DNA of 64,000 nucleotides from Brevundimonas huaxiensis (GTDB taxonomy: Bacteria > Pseudomonadota > Alphaproteobacteria > Caulobacterales > Caulobacteraceae), in assembly GCF_014218725.1 (NCBI RefSeq), contig NZ_JABBJE010000001.1, positions 496,001 to 560,000 of the forward strand, read 5' to 3'. The notes beneath the pieces are model-generated. The model saw only the letters and a list, made by a program, of their open reading frames with translations. It was not told the DNA's origin and searched no databases. Positions 46,812 to 56,625 of the stretch are shown here, one piece after another. Every line of letters begins with the position of its first letter. Positions within the stretch are counted from its first letter, which is position 1. The translations under genes were made by a program, and so were the position numbers.

Positions 46812-47791
46812 CGGGCGTCTCCCCAACGGGCGGAGAGGGAGGCCAGCACCGCCATGCGGGCGGCGACGCCCATCTCGACCTGATCCTGGATCAGGGAGAC
46901 GTCCAGGTCGTCGGCCACGTCGGAATCGATCTCGACGCCGCGGTTCATGGGCCCGGGGTGCATGACCCGGGCGCCGGGATTGGCCCAGGCCAGCTTCTCG
47001 CGACCCAGGCCCCAGAAGCGGAAATATTCGCGGGTCGAGGGGACCAGGGCGCCGGCCATCCGCTCCAGCTGAAGCCGCAGCATCATGACGACGTCGCAGC
47101 CCTTCAGACCTTCGCGCATGTCATGGAAGACCTCGCAGCCCCAGCGGTCCGCGTCGCCGGGCACCAGGGTCGGCGGGCCGATCAGGCGGACGCGCGCCCC
47201 CATCATCTGCAACAAGGCGACATTGGAGCGGGCCACGCGGCTGTGGGTGATGTCGCCGCAGATGGCGACGGTCAGGCTGGTCACATCGCCGAAGGCGCGG
47301 CGCATGGACAGCAAATCCAGCAGGGCCTGGGTCGGATGTTCGTGGCGGCCGTCGCCGGCGTTGACTACGGCGCAACCGACCTTCTGGCTCAGCAGTTCGG
47401 CCGCGCCCGAGGCCGAGTGGCGGATGACCAGGATGTCGGGCTTCATGGCGTTCAGGGTGACCGCCGTGTCGATCAGGGTCTCGCCCTTTTTCACCGAGGA
47501 GGCGGCGACCGGCATGGTCACGACGTCGGCGCCCAACCGCTTGGCGGCGATCTCGAAGGAGGAGCTGGTGCGGGTCGAGTTCTCGAAGAACAGGTTCACG
47601 ACCGTGCGGCCGTGCAGCAGATCCAGGGCCTTGGACGACTGGCGATTGAAATCGACGAAGGCGTCGCCGAGATCCAGCAACTGCGGCGTCACATACGGAT
47701 CGAGGTCCGATGCGGCCAGGAAGTGCGGTTTGGGGAACGGAACCAGCCGGTCGCGGATGGTCTGATCGGTGACTTGTGCGGACTGGGTCAT
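46808..47791 (-). CDS. pyrB: Aspartate carbamoyltransferase catalytic subunit
   Basis: Joins carbamoyl phosphate and aspartate, the committed pyrimidine step. 327 residues with carbamoyl-phosphate motif [25 protein letters not shown] and the C-terminal [12 protein letters not shown]. Start at 47791 ([12 protein letters not shown]). Overlaps the PyrC' gene by 4 bp (ATGA), so both are made together; the complex is likely a hetero-oligomer. Confidence 0.96.
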   Translation of the reverse strand: MTQSAQVTDQTIRDRLVPFPKPHFLAASDLDPYVTPQLLDLGDAFVDFNRQSSKALDLLHGRTVVNLFFENSTRTSSSFEIAAKRLGADVVTMPVAASSVKKGETLIDTAVTLNAMKPDILVIRHSASGAAELLSQKVGCAVVNAGDGRHEHPTQALLDLLSMRRAFGDVTSLTVAICGDITHSRVARSNVALLQMMGARVRLIGPPTLVPGDADRWGCEVFHDMREGLKGCDVVMMLRLQLERMAGALVPSTREYFRFWGLGREKLAWANPGARVMHPGPMNRGVEIDSDVADDLDVSLIQDQVEMGVAARMAVLASLSARWGDAR

Positions 47792-47843
47792 CGAGACGCG
47801 GCTATAGGCGGGAGTCGCTCCCATTGCCAGCGTGCGGCGCCAG

Positions 47844-48767
47844 TCAGGTGAAGTGAAACAGGGCCAGCAGGATGGGGATGACCACGGCGCTGCCTACGGT
47901 GGTCAGGGCGATGACGCCGGCGATCAGGGGCGCGTCGCCGCCCATCTGACGCGCCAGGATGTAGGAGGCGGCCGAGCCGGGCGCGGCGCCGCAGATCAGG
48001 GCGATGCCCTGCGCGAGGCTGTCGCCGCCCAAAGCCCAGGCGATGAACCACATCAGCGGCGGCATGACCCCGAGTTTGACCAGGCTGACAGCGGCGATGG
48101 TGGTGCGGCGGCGTTTGACTTCGGCGAAGGACAGACCCGCCCCGGCGACGATCAGGCCCAAGGGCAGGGCGGCGGCGCCCAGCAGGTCCATCGCATCCGA
48201 CAGGCCAGGGATCAACGGCACGCGCAACAGATTAAGCGCCAGGCCGATCAGGCAGGCCAGGAGGATCGGATTGGCCAGCATCGACTTGATCAGGCCGATC
48301 ACCGACGGCTCGCGGCGCAGCGACCCCCATTTCGCCAGCACGGCGACGCAGGCGATGTTGGTGACGGGAATGATGAAGGCGATGGCGACGGCGGCCACCG
48401 CCGTGCCTTCCGAGCCATAGACCGACTGGATCACCGGCACGAAGACGAAGCTGTTCCAGCGGATCACGCCCTGAAAGACGCTGGTGTAGGCCGGACCGTC
48501 CAGGGTGATCAGGGGCTTGGACGCCAGGGTCGCGGCCGCCACGATCAGCGTCGCGCCCACCGCCGCCGCGCCCGCCACGGTCGCGCCGCCGCCGGCGAGG
48601 TCGGCGTGCCAGATCGCGGGGATCAGGAAGCTGGGATAGAAGATGTTGATCGACAGCTTCTCGATCGGCCGCCAAGCCTCGTCTGGCAGGAAGCCGGACT
48701 TTCTGAGGCCGTAGCCCAGGGCGATCATCAGAAAGACCGGCAGGACGCCGGCGATCAGGGCCGTCAA
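47844..48767 (-). CDS. AEC-family (auxin efflux carrier-like) transporter
   Basis: 307 residues, about ten hydrophobic helices in two halves, with family patterns [40 protein letters not shown] and [14 protein letters not shown]. Members move organic anions such as malate or related acids; the substrate is unknown here. The likely start is TTG at 48767, overlapping the ruvX stop (TTGA); no ATG lies close to the first helix, and the first helix starts right after the TTG. Confidence 0.85.
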   Translation of the reverse strand: MTALIAGVLPVFLMIALGYGLRKSGFLPDEAWRPIEKLSINIFYPSFLIPAIWHADLAGGGATVAGAAAVGATLIVAAATLASKPLITLDGPAYTSVFQGVIRWNSFVFVPVIQSVYGSEGTAVAAVAIAFIIPVTNIACVAVLAKWGSLRREPSVIGLIKSMLANPILLACLIGLALNLLRVPLIPGLSDAMDLLGAAALPLGLIVAGAGLSFAEVKRRRTTIAAVSLVKLGVMPPLMWFIAWALGGDSLAQGIALICGAAPGSAASYILARQMGGDAPLIAGVIALTTVGSAVVIPILLALFHFT

Positions 48768-49243
48768 ACCCAGGTCGCCTGGTCCCGAACCCGGTCCAGA
48801 GCACCCTGCAGGATCCAGGCGGCGGCGGTGCGGTCCACGACCTGGGCGCGGCGTTTGCGGTTCAGATCCAGATCCTCGATCAGGAAACGCTCGACCGCGC
48901 TGGTGGACAGCCGCTCGTCCCAAAAGGCGATGTTGACGGGCCGCAGCCGCTCCAGATTGCGGGCGAAGGCGCGGCACGACTGGGCGCGCGGACCTTCCGT
49001 GCCGTCCATGTTGGCGGGCAGGCCGATGACCAGGGCCGAAACCTTGCGATGCGCCATCAGTTTGAACAGGTGTTCGGCTTCCTGCGTGAACTTGGACTTT
49101 CGGATCAGCTCCAGCGGCGAGGCGATCAGGCGGGTGGAATCCGACACGGCGACCCCGATGGTCTTCTCGCCCAGATCCAGCCCCATCCACGGCGTGTCGG
49201 GCGGGCAGGCAGCGGGCAGGTCGAGGAGGTCGAGGACGGGCAC
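48764..49243 (-). CDS. ruvX: Putative pre-16S rRNA nuclease / Holliday junction resolvase homologue YqgF
   Basis: 159 residues of the RNase H-like fold: GLDLGEKTIGVAVSD (first Asp), VIGLPANMDGTEGP, AFWDERLSTSAVERFL and VVDRTAAAWILQ (last Asp). In E. coli YqgF completes 16S rRNA 5' maturation. An extra N-terminal stretch of about 19 residues precedes the core. Its stop overlaps the next carrier gene by 4 bp. Confidence 0.92.
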   Translation of the reverse strand: MPVLDLLDLPAACPPDTPWMGLDLGEKTIGVAVSDSTRLIASPLELIRKSKFTQEAEHLFKLMAHRKVSALVIGLPANMDGTEGPRAQSCRAFARNLERLRPVNIAFWDERLSTSAVERFLIEDLDLNRKRRAQVVDRTAAAWILQGALDRVRDQATWV

Positions 49244-49316
49244 GGCCTGCGGTTAGGACTGGCGCGGGCCGAAGTCAAAGGCGATGGTGACGATGATGGA
49301 CAGGAAGGACGATGAC

Positions 49317-49862
49317 ATGCGCATAGCGACAGCAGCGATGACGGCTCTCGGGCTTGTGCTGAGCGGTTGCGGACAGTCCGACGCGCCGGCGAAAACCCCG
49401 GCCGCACAGGATACCCAGATCGCGGCAGCCGCGCCGACGCCGGCCGTGATCACACGCGCAGTCACGCCCCCGACCACCAAGCCGGTCGGGCCTGCCGAAC
49501 GGCGCGCGGCCGCTGCACGCGAAGAGATCGGCACGGCGGCCGATGTGTCGCAGTTGCAGGCCCTGCCGGATCTGAACGCCAAGGTCTTCAGCCTGTCGGG
49601 CGGCGATCCGGCGGTGAATGGTCTGGTGACCTATTTCGCCCTGTTCGGCGGTTCGGCCGAGGGCTGGCGCGCCTATCCTCTGGGCGATTACGCCGAATGG
49701 AAGGTCGTCGAGGCGAAGACCGGGCGCGTGGTCCTGGCGGTGCGTCAGGACACGGCGGGGCCGAACGGCGACATCCTGAAGGTGGAGCGCACCGTGCAGA
49801 TCGACTTCCCTCCGAGCGGCGAGACGCCGCCGGACGCGGTGTCCGTCAGCACGTCGCAGTGA
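49317..49862 (+). CDS. Lipoprotein of unknown function
   Basis: 181 residues. A lipoprotein signal (MRIATAAMTALGLVLSGC) is followed by a Pro/Thr/Ala-rich linker (about 20-60) and a small domain with VFSLSGGDPAVNGLVTYFA, EGWRAYPLGDYAEWKV and KVERTVQIDFP. I do not recognise the family. The start at 49317 has an AGGAAGGAC ribosome binding site. It is divergent from ruvX and 95 bp before gatC, probably a separate unit. Confidence 0.75.
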   Translation: MRIATAAMTALGLVLSGCGQSDAPAKTPAAQDTQIAAAAPTPAVITRAVTPPTTKPVGPAERRAAAAREEIGTAADVSQLQALPDLNAKVFSLSGGDPAVNGLVTYFALFGGSAEGWRAYPLGDYAEWKVVEAKTGRVVLAVRQDTAGPNGDILKVERTVQIDFPPSGETPPDAVSVSTSQ

Positions 49863-49957
49863 GATCACGCCTGACGACGGGCGGCTGATCCTTGTGAATC
49901 CCAAAGCGTGCGGCTAATCCGACCGCTTCGTTTTCATTTTGTGTGTTGGAGGGCCGC

Positions 49958-50245
49958 ATGGCCATCGACGCTGCGACGGTGCGCAAGGTTGCGCATCTCG
50001 CCCGCATCAAGACCCCCGAGGACCGGCTGGAGCCGCTGGCGCAGGAGCTGAACGGCATCCTGGCCTGGATCGAGCAGTTGGATCAGGTGGATGTCGAAGG
50101 CGTGGAGCCGATGACCTCGAACGTCGCCCAGCCGCTGCGCCTGCGCGACGACGTCGTCACCGACGGCGCCAAGGTCGATGCGGTCCTGTCGAATGCGCCC
50201 AAGTCGGCGGACGGCTTCTTCGTCGTGCCCAAGGTGGTCGAATAG
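49958..50245 (+). CDS. gatC: Glutamyl/aspartyl-tRNA amidotransferase subunit C
   Basis: 95 residues, the stabilising subunit of the GatCAB complex that converts Glu-tRNA-Gln and/or Asp-tRNA-Asn to the amide forms. Seen: [46 protein letters not shown] precedes the ATG at 49958. It is 2 bp before gatA. Confidence 0.95.
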   Translation: MAIDAATVRKVAHLARIKTPEDRLEPLAQELNGILAWIEQLDQVDVEGVEPMTSNVAQPLRLRDDVVTDGAKVDAVLSNAPKSADGFFVVPKVVE

Positions 50246-50247
50246 TC

Positions 50248-51726
50248 ATGAGCGACCTGACCAAACTGACCCTGAAGGGCGCCGTCGACGGGCTGAAGGC
50301 CAAGGACTTCACATCGGCGGAAATCACCCAGGCCTTCCTGACTACGATCGAAGCCGCCAATCCGACCCTGAACGCCTATGTCGAGGTGACGGCGGACAAG
50401 GCTATGGACATGGCGCGCGCGTCGGACGCCCGCATCGCCTCCGGCGAAGCCGGAGCGCTGGAAGGCGCGCCGCTGGGGATCAAGGACCTGTTCTGCACCG
50501 AGGGCGTTCAGACGACGGCCGGCTCCAACATGTTGCGCGGCTTCACACCCCCCTATGAATCGACCGTCACCGCCAATCTGTGGCGGGACGGGGCGGTCAT
50601 GCTGGGCAAGCTGAACATGGACGAGTTCGCCATGGGCTCGTCCAACGAGACCTCGGCCTTTGGTCCGGTGAAGAACCCGTGGAAATCGACCGGCTCGAAC
50701 GCCGAGCTGACGCCGGGCGGTTCGTCGGGCGGTTCGGCCTCGGCCGTCGCGGCCGATCTGTGCCTGGCCGCCACCGCATCGGACACCGGCGGTTCGATCC
50801 GCCAGCCGGCCGCCTTCACCGGCACGGTCGGGATCAAGCCCACCTATGGCCGCGCCAGCCGCTTCGGCATGGTGGCCTTTGCCTCGTCGCTCGACCAGGC
50901 CGGTCCGATCACCAAGACGGTCGAGGACGCGGCCCTGCTGCTGCAATCCATGTGCTCGTTCGACGCCAAGGATTCGACCAGCCTGGACATCCCGACGCCG
51001 GATTGGACCCAGTCGGTCGGCCAATCGGTCAAGGGCCTGCGCATCGGCGTGCCGCGCGAATATGTCGTGGACGGGATGCCGGCCGAGATCCAGGCCCTGT
51101 GGGATCAGGGCGTGGCCTGGCTGAAGGACGCCGGCTGCGAGATCGTCGAGATCAGCCTGCCGCACACCAAATACGCCCTGCCGACCTACTATATCGTGGC
51201 CCCTGCCGAAGCGTCTTCGAACCTGGCCCGCTACGACGGCATGCGGTTCGGGCATCGGGCGGAGGACTTCAAGTCGCTGGACGATCTGTATGCGACCTCG
51301 CGCGCCGAAGGCTTCGGCAAGGAGGTCCAGCGTCGCCTGACCATCGGCGCCTATGTGCTGTCGGCCGGCTTCTATGACGCCTACTACGTCAAGGCGCTGA
51401 AGGTGCGGCGTCGCATCGCCGAGGACTTCGACAACGTCTGGGGCCAGGTGGACGCCATCCTGACGCCGTCGACGCCGTCGGCCGCCTTCGCGCTGGGCGA
51501 CAAGCAGATCGACCCGCTGACCATGTATCTGAACGACGTCTTCACGGTGACGACCAATCTGGCCGGCCTGCCGGGCATTTCGGTGCCGGCGGGCGTGGAC
51601 GCCGGCGGCCTGCCGCTGGGGCTTCAGGTCATCGGCAAGGCGCTGGACGAGGCGACGGTCTTCCAGGTCGGCGCGGCGCTGGAACGGGCGGCGGGCTTCA
51701 CGGCCAAGCCGGGCAAGTGGTGGTGA
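50248..51726 (+). CDS. gatA: Glutamyl/aspartyl-tRNA amidotransferase subunit A
   Basis: The 492-residue amidase subunit frees ammonia from glutamine. It has the amidase-signature [15 protein letters not shown] with the cis-Ser and the nucleophile in [11 protein letters not shown]; the catalytic Lys is in GIKDLF. Length is normal. Placed between gatC and gatB with 2-bp gaps, one operon. Confidence 0.97.
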   Translation: MSDLTKLTLKGAVDGLKAKDFTSAEITQAFLTTIEAANPTLNAYVEVTADKAMDMARASDARIASGEAGALEGAPLGIKDLFCTEGVQTTAGSNMLRGFTPPYESTVTANLWRDGAVMLGKLNMDEFAMGSSNETSAFGPVKNPWKSTGSNAELTPGGSSGGSASAVAADLCLAATASDTGGSIRQPAAFTGTVGIKPTYGRASRFGMVAFASSLDQAGPITKTVEDAALLLQSMCSFDAKDSTSLDIPTPDWTQSVGQSVKGLRIGVPREYVVDGMPAEIQALWDQGVAWLKDAGCEIVEISLPHTKYALPTYYIVAPAEASSNLARYDGMRFGHRAEDFKSLDDLYATSRAEGFGKEVQRRLTIGAYVLSAGFYDAYYVKALKVRRRIAEDFDNVWGQVDAILTPSTPSAAFALGDKQIDPLTMYLNDVFTVTTNLAGLPGISVPAGVDAGGLPLGLQVIGKALDEATVFQVGAALERAAGFTAKPGKWW

Positions 51727-51728
51727 GC

Positions 51729-53222
<1,494 letters not shown>

Positions 53223-53253
53223 TGCTTGGGGGCTGCGGCCCACAAACCCCGGC

Positions 53254-53299
53254 TTGTCGCTAACGCTCGCGACGCGGTCGCTCGCTGGTTGAGCGACAA
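53254..53299. repeat. REP-like palindromic element after gatB
   Basis: TTGTCGCT at 53254-53261 and AGCGACAA at 53292-53299 form the outer 8-bp arms around a GC-rich core that repeats CGCTCGCGACGCGGTCGCTCGC. It resembles the scattered palindromes of this type in GC-rich alphaproteobacteria. Confidence 0.5.
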
Positions 53300-53309
53300 A
53301 CTGCACGAT

Positions 53310-53340
53310 AAAGGCCCGGAGATTGCTCTCCGGGCCTTTG
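53310..53340. terminator. Bidirectional Rho-independent terminator
   Basis: A perfect 12-bp stem (53310-53321 with 53328-53339) and a 6-base ATTGCT loop. The ends are AAA/TTT, so it can stop transcription both from gatB and from the convergent gene ending at 53344. Confidence 0.85.
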
Positions 53341-53343
53341 TTC

Positions 53344-54378
53344 TCACCAGCGCCAGGCGTCGCGGATGACGTCGATAATATAGCCGTCGTATTCGTCGAT
53401 CAGATACAGGGTGTTGTCGACGGAGACCCAGCGCGTGCCCTCGGGCGGATAGCCCAGGCCGTAGGTGCGCCAGTCGTTTATTTGGTAGCGCCAGAAGACG
53501 TCCGGCAGATACTGGCCGACCGACCACGACCGACCCCAGTAGGACCGCGGCACGCTGTAATAGCCCCAGCCGGGCGCGAAGTAGAAGCCGACGCGCACGC
53601 CGTTGTAACCCCTGAAGCGCCGATCGTTGCGCCACCAGTCCGAGCGGTGGCCGCGATAGAAGTCGCGCCGCCATTGATCGCCGTTGAAACGCTGGCGGAA
53701 CTCGCGGTGCTGACGGTCGCGGTCACGACCGTTGTTCCAGCCCGAGCCCGGACGGTCGGGACGGTTCCAGCTGTTTCCGGGACGGTCGGGGCGTTGACCG
53801 CCTGCATTTGGGCGGTCGGGCCGATCGGGTCGGTTCCAGCCGCCTTCGGGTCGGTCTGGACGTTGGCCGCCGGTGTTCGGGCGATCGGGTCGGTTCCAGC
53901 CGCCTTCGGGCCGGTCTGGGCGTTGGCCGCCGGTGTTCGGACGATCGGGACGGTTCCAGCCGCCTTCTGGCCGGTCGGGACGCTGGCCGGCGGCGTTGGG
54001 GCGATCGGGCCGGTTCCAGCCGCCTTCGGGCCGGTCCGGACGTTGGCCGCCAATGTTCGGACGATCGGGCCGGTTCCAACCGCCTTCGGGACGATCCGGA
54101 CGCTGGCCGCCCGCATTCGGACGTTCGCCACCCGACGGGCGCTCGGGACGGGGCGTATCGTTTGCGGGGCGGCTGGGACGTTCGGGGCGAGGCTCAGGCG
54201 GTCCGTCCTCACGACCCATCTGCGGACGCTCGGGCCGGTTCATGCCGCGGGCGCGACCTTCGCGCTGCGGGCGTTCCTGCTGAGCCTGGTCCTGTTCCTG
54301 GGCGAGGGCCTGCATCGGGACTGCAAGCGGGCCGGCGACGGCGGCGATGGCGGTGAAAGCCATCAGGAGGCGTTTCAT
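53344..54378 (-). CDS. RcnB-family exported protein with 20-residue tandem repeats
   Basis: 344 residues. A signal peptide (MKRLLMAFTAIAAVAGPLAV, cleaved after about ALA) is followed by a Glu/Arg/Pro-rich part and about five repeats of RPDRPEGGWNRPDRPNxGGQ (5 x 60 bp at 53821-54120, plus a decayed copy). The RcnB-like C-terminus has FRGYNGVRVGFYFAPGWGYYSVP and TRWVSVDNTLYLIDEYDG. The start at 54378 is fixed by the signal peptide. The repeat region may bind polyanions or metal; its role is unknown. Confidence 0.8.
   Translation of the reverse strand: MKRLLMAFTAIAAVAGPLAVPMQALAQEQDQAQQERPQREGRARGMNRPERPQMGREDGPPEPRPERPSRPANDTPRPERPSGGERPNAGGQRPDRPEGGWNRPDRPNIGGQRPDRPEGGWNRPDRPNAAGQRPDRPEGGWNRPDRPNTGGQRPDRPEGGWNRPDRPNTGGQRPDRPEGGWNRPDRPDRPNAGGQRPDRPGNSWNRPDRPGSGWNNGRDRDRQHREFRQRFNGDQWRRDFYRGHRSDWWRNDRRFRGYNGVRVGFYFAPGWGYYSVPRSYWGRSWSVGQYLPDVFWRYQINDWRTYGLGYPPEGTRWVSVDNTLYLIDEYDGYIIDVIRDAWRW
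53821..54120. repeat. Five 60-bp tandem repeats in the RcnB-like gene
   Basis: Five units in exact 60-bp register encode RPDRPEGGWNRPDRPNxGGQ on the minus strand. They differ at a few bases each, and a degenerate further copy lies at about 53740-53820. Units are in frame, so length changes keep the reading frame. Confidence 0.95.
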
Positions 54379-54482
54379 GGTCTTTGGTTCCTGCACGCCG
54401 GGTCTCCGGCGGCTTGAGACGATCATCGATCCGTGGCGATGAACCCAGGCTGAACACTGTTCGCAATCAAGGGGCTGTCCGA

Positions 54483-54518
54483 AAAAGCAGAACCCCGCAG
54501 GCAAGACCTGCGGGGTTC
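54483..54518 (-). terminator. Rho-independent terminator of the 54541 RcnB-like gene
   Basis: A perfect 12-bp stem (54490-54501 with 54507-54518) and a 5-base loop; on the minus strand it is followed by TGCTTTTTC (54489-54481). It lies about 20 bp after the stop codon. Confidence 0.9.
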
Positions 54519-54540
54519 GATCGTCCGGTTATGACGAGGC

Positions 54541-55125
54541 TTAATAGACGCCCGACAGGACGCTGGCGATCAGGCCGCTGGCCACGGCGATCAACAGGAT
54601 GTCGTTGCCGGCGTGGACGTAGCGATAACCGCGCGGCGCTTCGCGAAGACCGTAAACATAGGGGTCTCGGACATAGTAGTTGCGATACTGGTAGGGCAGA
54701 TAACCGCCGGTGCGCCAGCGATAGTTGCTGTAGCGCGGCTCGACCCGATAGTAGCCATAGCTGGGGGCGTACCAGTAGCCTGCCCGCGGACCGTTGTAGC
54801 CACGGAAGTCCGAGCGGCCGCGCCACCAGTTGCTGTTGTTGCGGTCCCAGCGGTCATTGCGCCAATCGCGACGGTCGTCCCGGCGTTCGTCGCGATAGTC
54901 ACGACGGTCGTCGCGGCGGTCCCGGCGATAGTCCTGGCGGCTGTCATAGCGACCGTCGCGCCAGTCGCGGCGATCTTCACGGCGTTCCTGGCGGAAGTCG
55001 CGGCGGTCGTCACGACGATCCTGACGATACTCGCGGCGGTCGCGGTCCTGGGCCTGGACGAGCATCGGCACGGCCGTGGTCGACAGGGCGAGGGCGACGA
55101 CGGCGGCCTTGGTGAGGCGGTTCAT
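54541..55125 (-). CDS. RcnB-family exported protein
   Basis: 194 residues. A signal peptide (MNRLTKAAVVALALSTTAVP, then VQAQ) precedes an Arg/Asp-rich region with DRRDYR-type units and the RcnB core: FRGYNGPRAGYWYAPSYGYY, GGYLPYQYRNYYVRDPYVYGL, APRGYRYVHAGNDILLIAVASG. Its C-terminus is close to the gene at 19406. It ends 20 bp before a terminator, so it is a single-gene unit next to the repeat-rich relative. Confidence 0.88.
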   Translation of the reverse strand: MNRLTKAAVVALALSTTAVPMLVQAQDRDRREYRQDRRDDRRDFRQERREDRRDWRDGRYDSRQDYRRDRRDDRRDYRDERRDDRRDWRNDRWDRNNSNWWRGRSDFRGYNGPRAGYWYAPSYGYYRVEPRYSNYRWRTGGYLPYQYRNYYVRDPYVYGLREAPRGYRYVHAGNDILLIAVASGLIASVLSGVY

Positions 55126-55439
55126 CCTCGTGCTCCATTCTGGGCCGCCGACGGATGTGCCGATCCGACCCGTTAATGATGAGCAAGGTCGGATTTCGCG
55201 CCTGAATGCCCGCTGAACGATCCCGTCAGGTTTGCGGAGCGCGTAGGCCGCGCCGGAGAGGCGTAAACGAGAGATTTATCAGAGATTTCCCAGGTCTGAA
55301 TCCCGTTAGAAGTATTCATTTCTGCTTTACTGAAAAGTCCGCGCAAGGCCTTTCGCCGTTAACTTTAACTTCAAACCACCGGTATTTGATGGCGTCTCAG
55401 AGGCGGGCCCAGAAGGGCGCCCGTTGAGGAGATACGGTG
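55126..55439. other. Intergenic region, 314 bp
   Basis: Between divergent genes at 55125 (minus) and 55440 (plus). No gene supported. The part 55260-55380 is AT-richer (direct repeats of AGAGATTT; TTAACTTTAACTT at about 55360) and probably holds promoter elements for the Sel1-like gene; no motif is clear enough to name. Confidence 0.5.
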
Positions 55440-55745
55440 ATGAACGCGCAAGAAATGGCGCACGACCTGCAGGCCCACGACGACGGTCTGCCCCTGCCGA
55501 CCCCGGACATGTCCGGCGACGACCTGTTCAAACTGGGCATGATGTATTCGGCTGGATCGGGCGGTTGTCCGATGGACCGGGTGTCGGCCCACATGATCTT
55601 CAACCTGGCGGCCATGAAGGGTTCGATCGAGGCGCGCGTCTATCGCCGCGAGATGAGCCTGGAGATGGAACGCGAGGAGATCGCGGAAGCCCAGAAGGCC
55701 GCGCGGCGCTACATCGATCAGGGCGTGGTTCAGCTGGTCGCCTAA
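55440..55745 (+). CDS. Small Sel1-like repeat protein
   Basis: 101 residues, cytoplasmic. LFKLGMMYSAGSGGCPMDRVSAHMIFNLAAMKG is one Sel1-like repeat (quoted in outline), and a C-terminal helix, REMSLEMEREEIAEAQKAAR, follows. The ATG at 55440 is preferred to the adjacent GTG at 55437 because GAGGAG lies at a good spacing. It ends 10 bp before the end of the convergent hfsD gene. Sel1 repeats usually bind partner proteins; partner unknown. Confidence 0.8.
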   Translation: MNAQEMAHDLQAHDDGLPLPTPDMSGDDLFKLGMMYSAGSGGCPMDRVSAHMIFNLAAMKGSIEARVYRREMSLEMEREEIAEAQKAARRYIDQGVVQLVA

Positions 55746-55754
55746 ACGACTGGC

Positions 55755-56504
55755 TCAGAACTGGGCGTAGCCGTTGCCGTTCGATCCGTTGATCGAATAG
55801 CTGAAGCCGATAGGCAGTGCGGCGCGCACCTGGGTGAAGAAGGCCGCCAGTTCGCCCAGCGTCGAACGCGGCACGAAGACGATGTCGCCACGCCGCAAGG
55901 GCACGACCTCGCCGCGACGCGGACGCAGGTCCACCACACGCATCATGCGCGAACCGCCAGGCCCTCGACGGATCAGGGCCACGCTGTCCTGACGCGACGT
56001 TGGGGCGAACCCGCCGGCCTGGATCACCGCCTGATAGGCGTCCAGATCGCCGAGCATTTCGAAGACGCCCGGCGTGCGGACTTCGCCGTCGACCCAGACG
56101 CGGATCGGCCCGGCCTGGCGCAGGGTGACCTCGACAACAGGGCGCACCAGCTGGGACGCATAGGCCGCCGAGACGACCTGCTGAAGCTGGGGCAGGGTGC
56201 GATCCGCCGCCATGACCGATCCGATCAGGGGCAGGGCGATACGACCATCGGGACCGACCTTAAGCGTGCGTGTCAGTTCCGAAGCCGTCGGCGTCGCCAC
56301 CTCGATCTCGTCGCCGGGATGTAGCAGATATTCCGGCTCCTGGTCCGTCCAGGGGGCGAAGGGCAGGCCGGCGAGCGCGTCGTAGGGCGACCGGTCGACG
56401 CGCCGGGGATCGCCAGCGCCGCCGGCGCCGCCGCAGGCCGCCAGCGACGCGGCGATGGAGGCTGAACCCAGGGTCAGCAGAAACAGGCGGCGATCGGTCA
56501 GCAT
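55755..56504 (-). CDS. hfsD: Polysaccharide export outer-membrane protein, HfsD-like
   Basis: 249 residues. Wza-family secretin-like export protein: an N-terminal lipoprotein signal with a twin-arginine look (TDRRLFLL, then SLAACGG), the poly_export domain (YLLHPGDEIEVATPTASEL, VGPDGRIALPLIG) and an SLBB domain (VWVDGEVRTPGVFEMLG, AVIQAGGF). With HfsA and HfsB it exports the holdfast polysaccharide in Caulobacter. It is divergent from hfsA across 121 bp that includes a CtrA-like site. Confidence 0.85.
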   Translation of the reverse strand: MLTDRRLFLLTLGSASIAASLAACGGAGGAGDPRRVDRSPYDALAGLPFAPWTDQEPEYLLHPGDEIEVATPTASELTRTLKVGPDGRIALPLIGSVMAADRTLPQLQQVVSAAYASQLVRPVVEVTLRQAGPIRVWVDGEVRTPGVFEMLGDLDAYQAVIQAGGFAPTSRQDSVALIRRGPGGSRMMRVVDLRPRRGEVVPLRRGDIVFVPRSTLGELAAFFTQVRAALPIGFSYSINGSNGNGYAQF

Positions 56505-56555
56505 GGGAATCGGTCGGCCTCGACGAGGGATTTGAGCCAACCTCGCCGGTTATGG

Positions 56556-56571
56556 GTAACCATCAGTTAAC
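56556..56571. promoter_or_regulatory. CtrA-like binding site between hfsD and hfsA
   Basis: GTAA, 7 bases, TTAAC at 56556-56571 (consensus TTAA-N7-TTAAC, one mismatch; it also contains the TAACCAT half-site). CtrA is the cell-cycle master regulator in Caulobacterales. The position lies between the two start codons. Confidence 0.45.
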
Positions 56572-56625
56572 GCCGGTGGGCGAAGGGTGAGGACCACACG
56601 CCTTTCAAGGGATTCGGCCCGCCCG

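Noticed and set aside
53821..54120. Regular 60-bp repeats as a possible CRISPR array.
   Set aside because: Units are contiguous with no unique spacers and translate in frame as protein repeats.
55206..55427. A 73-codon plus-strand frame in the intergenic region.
   Set aside because: Low-information sequence without a ribosome binding site or recognisable pattern.
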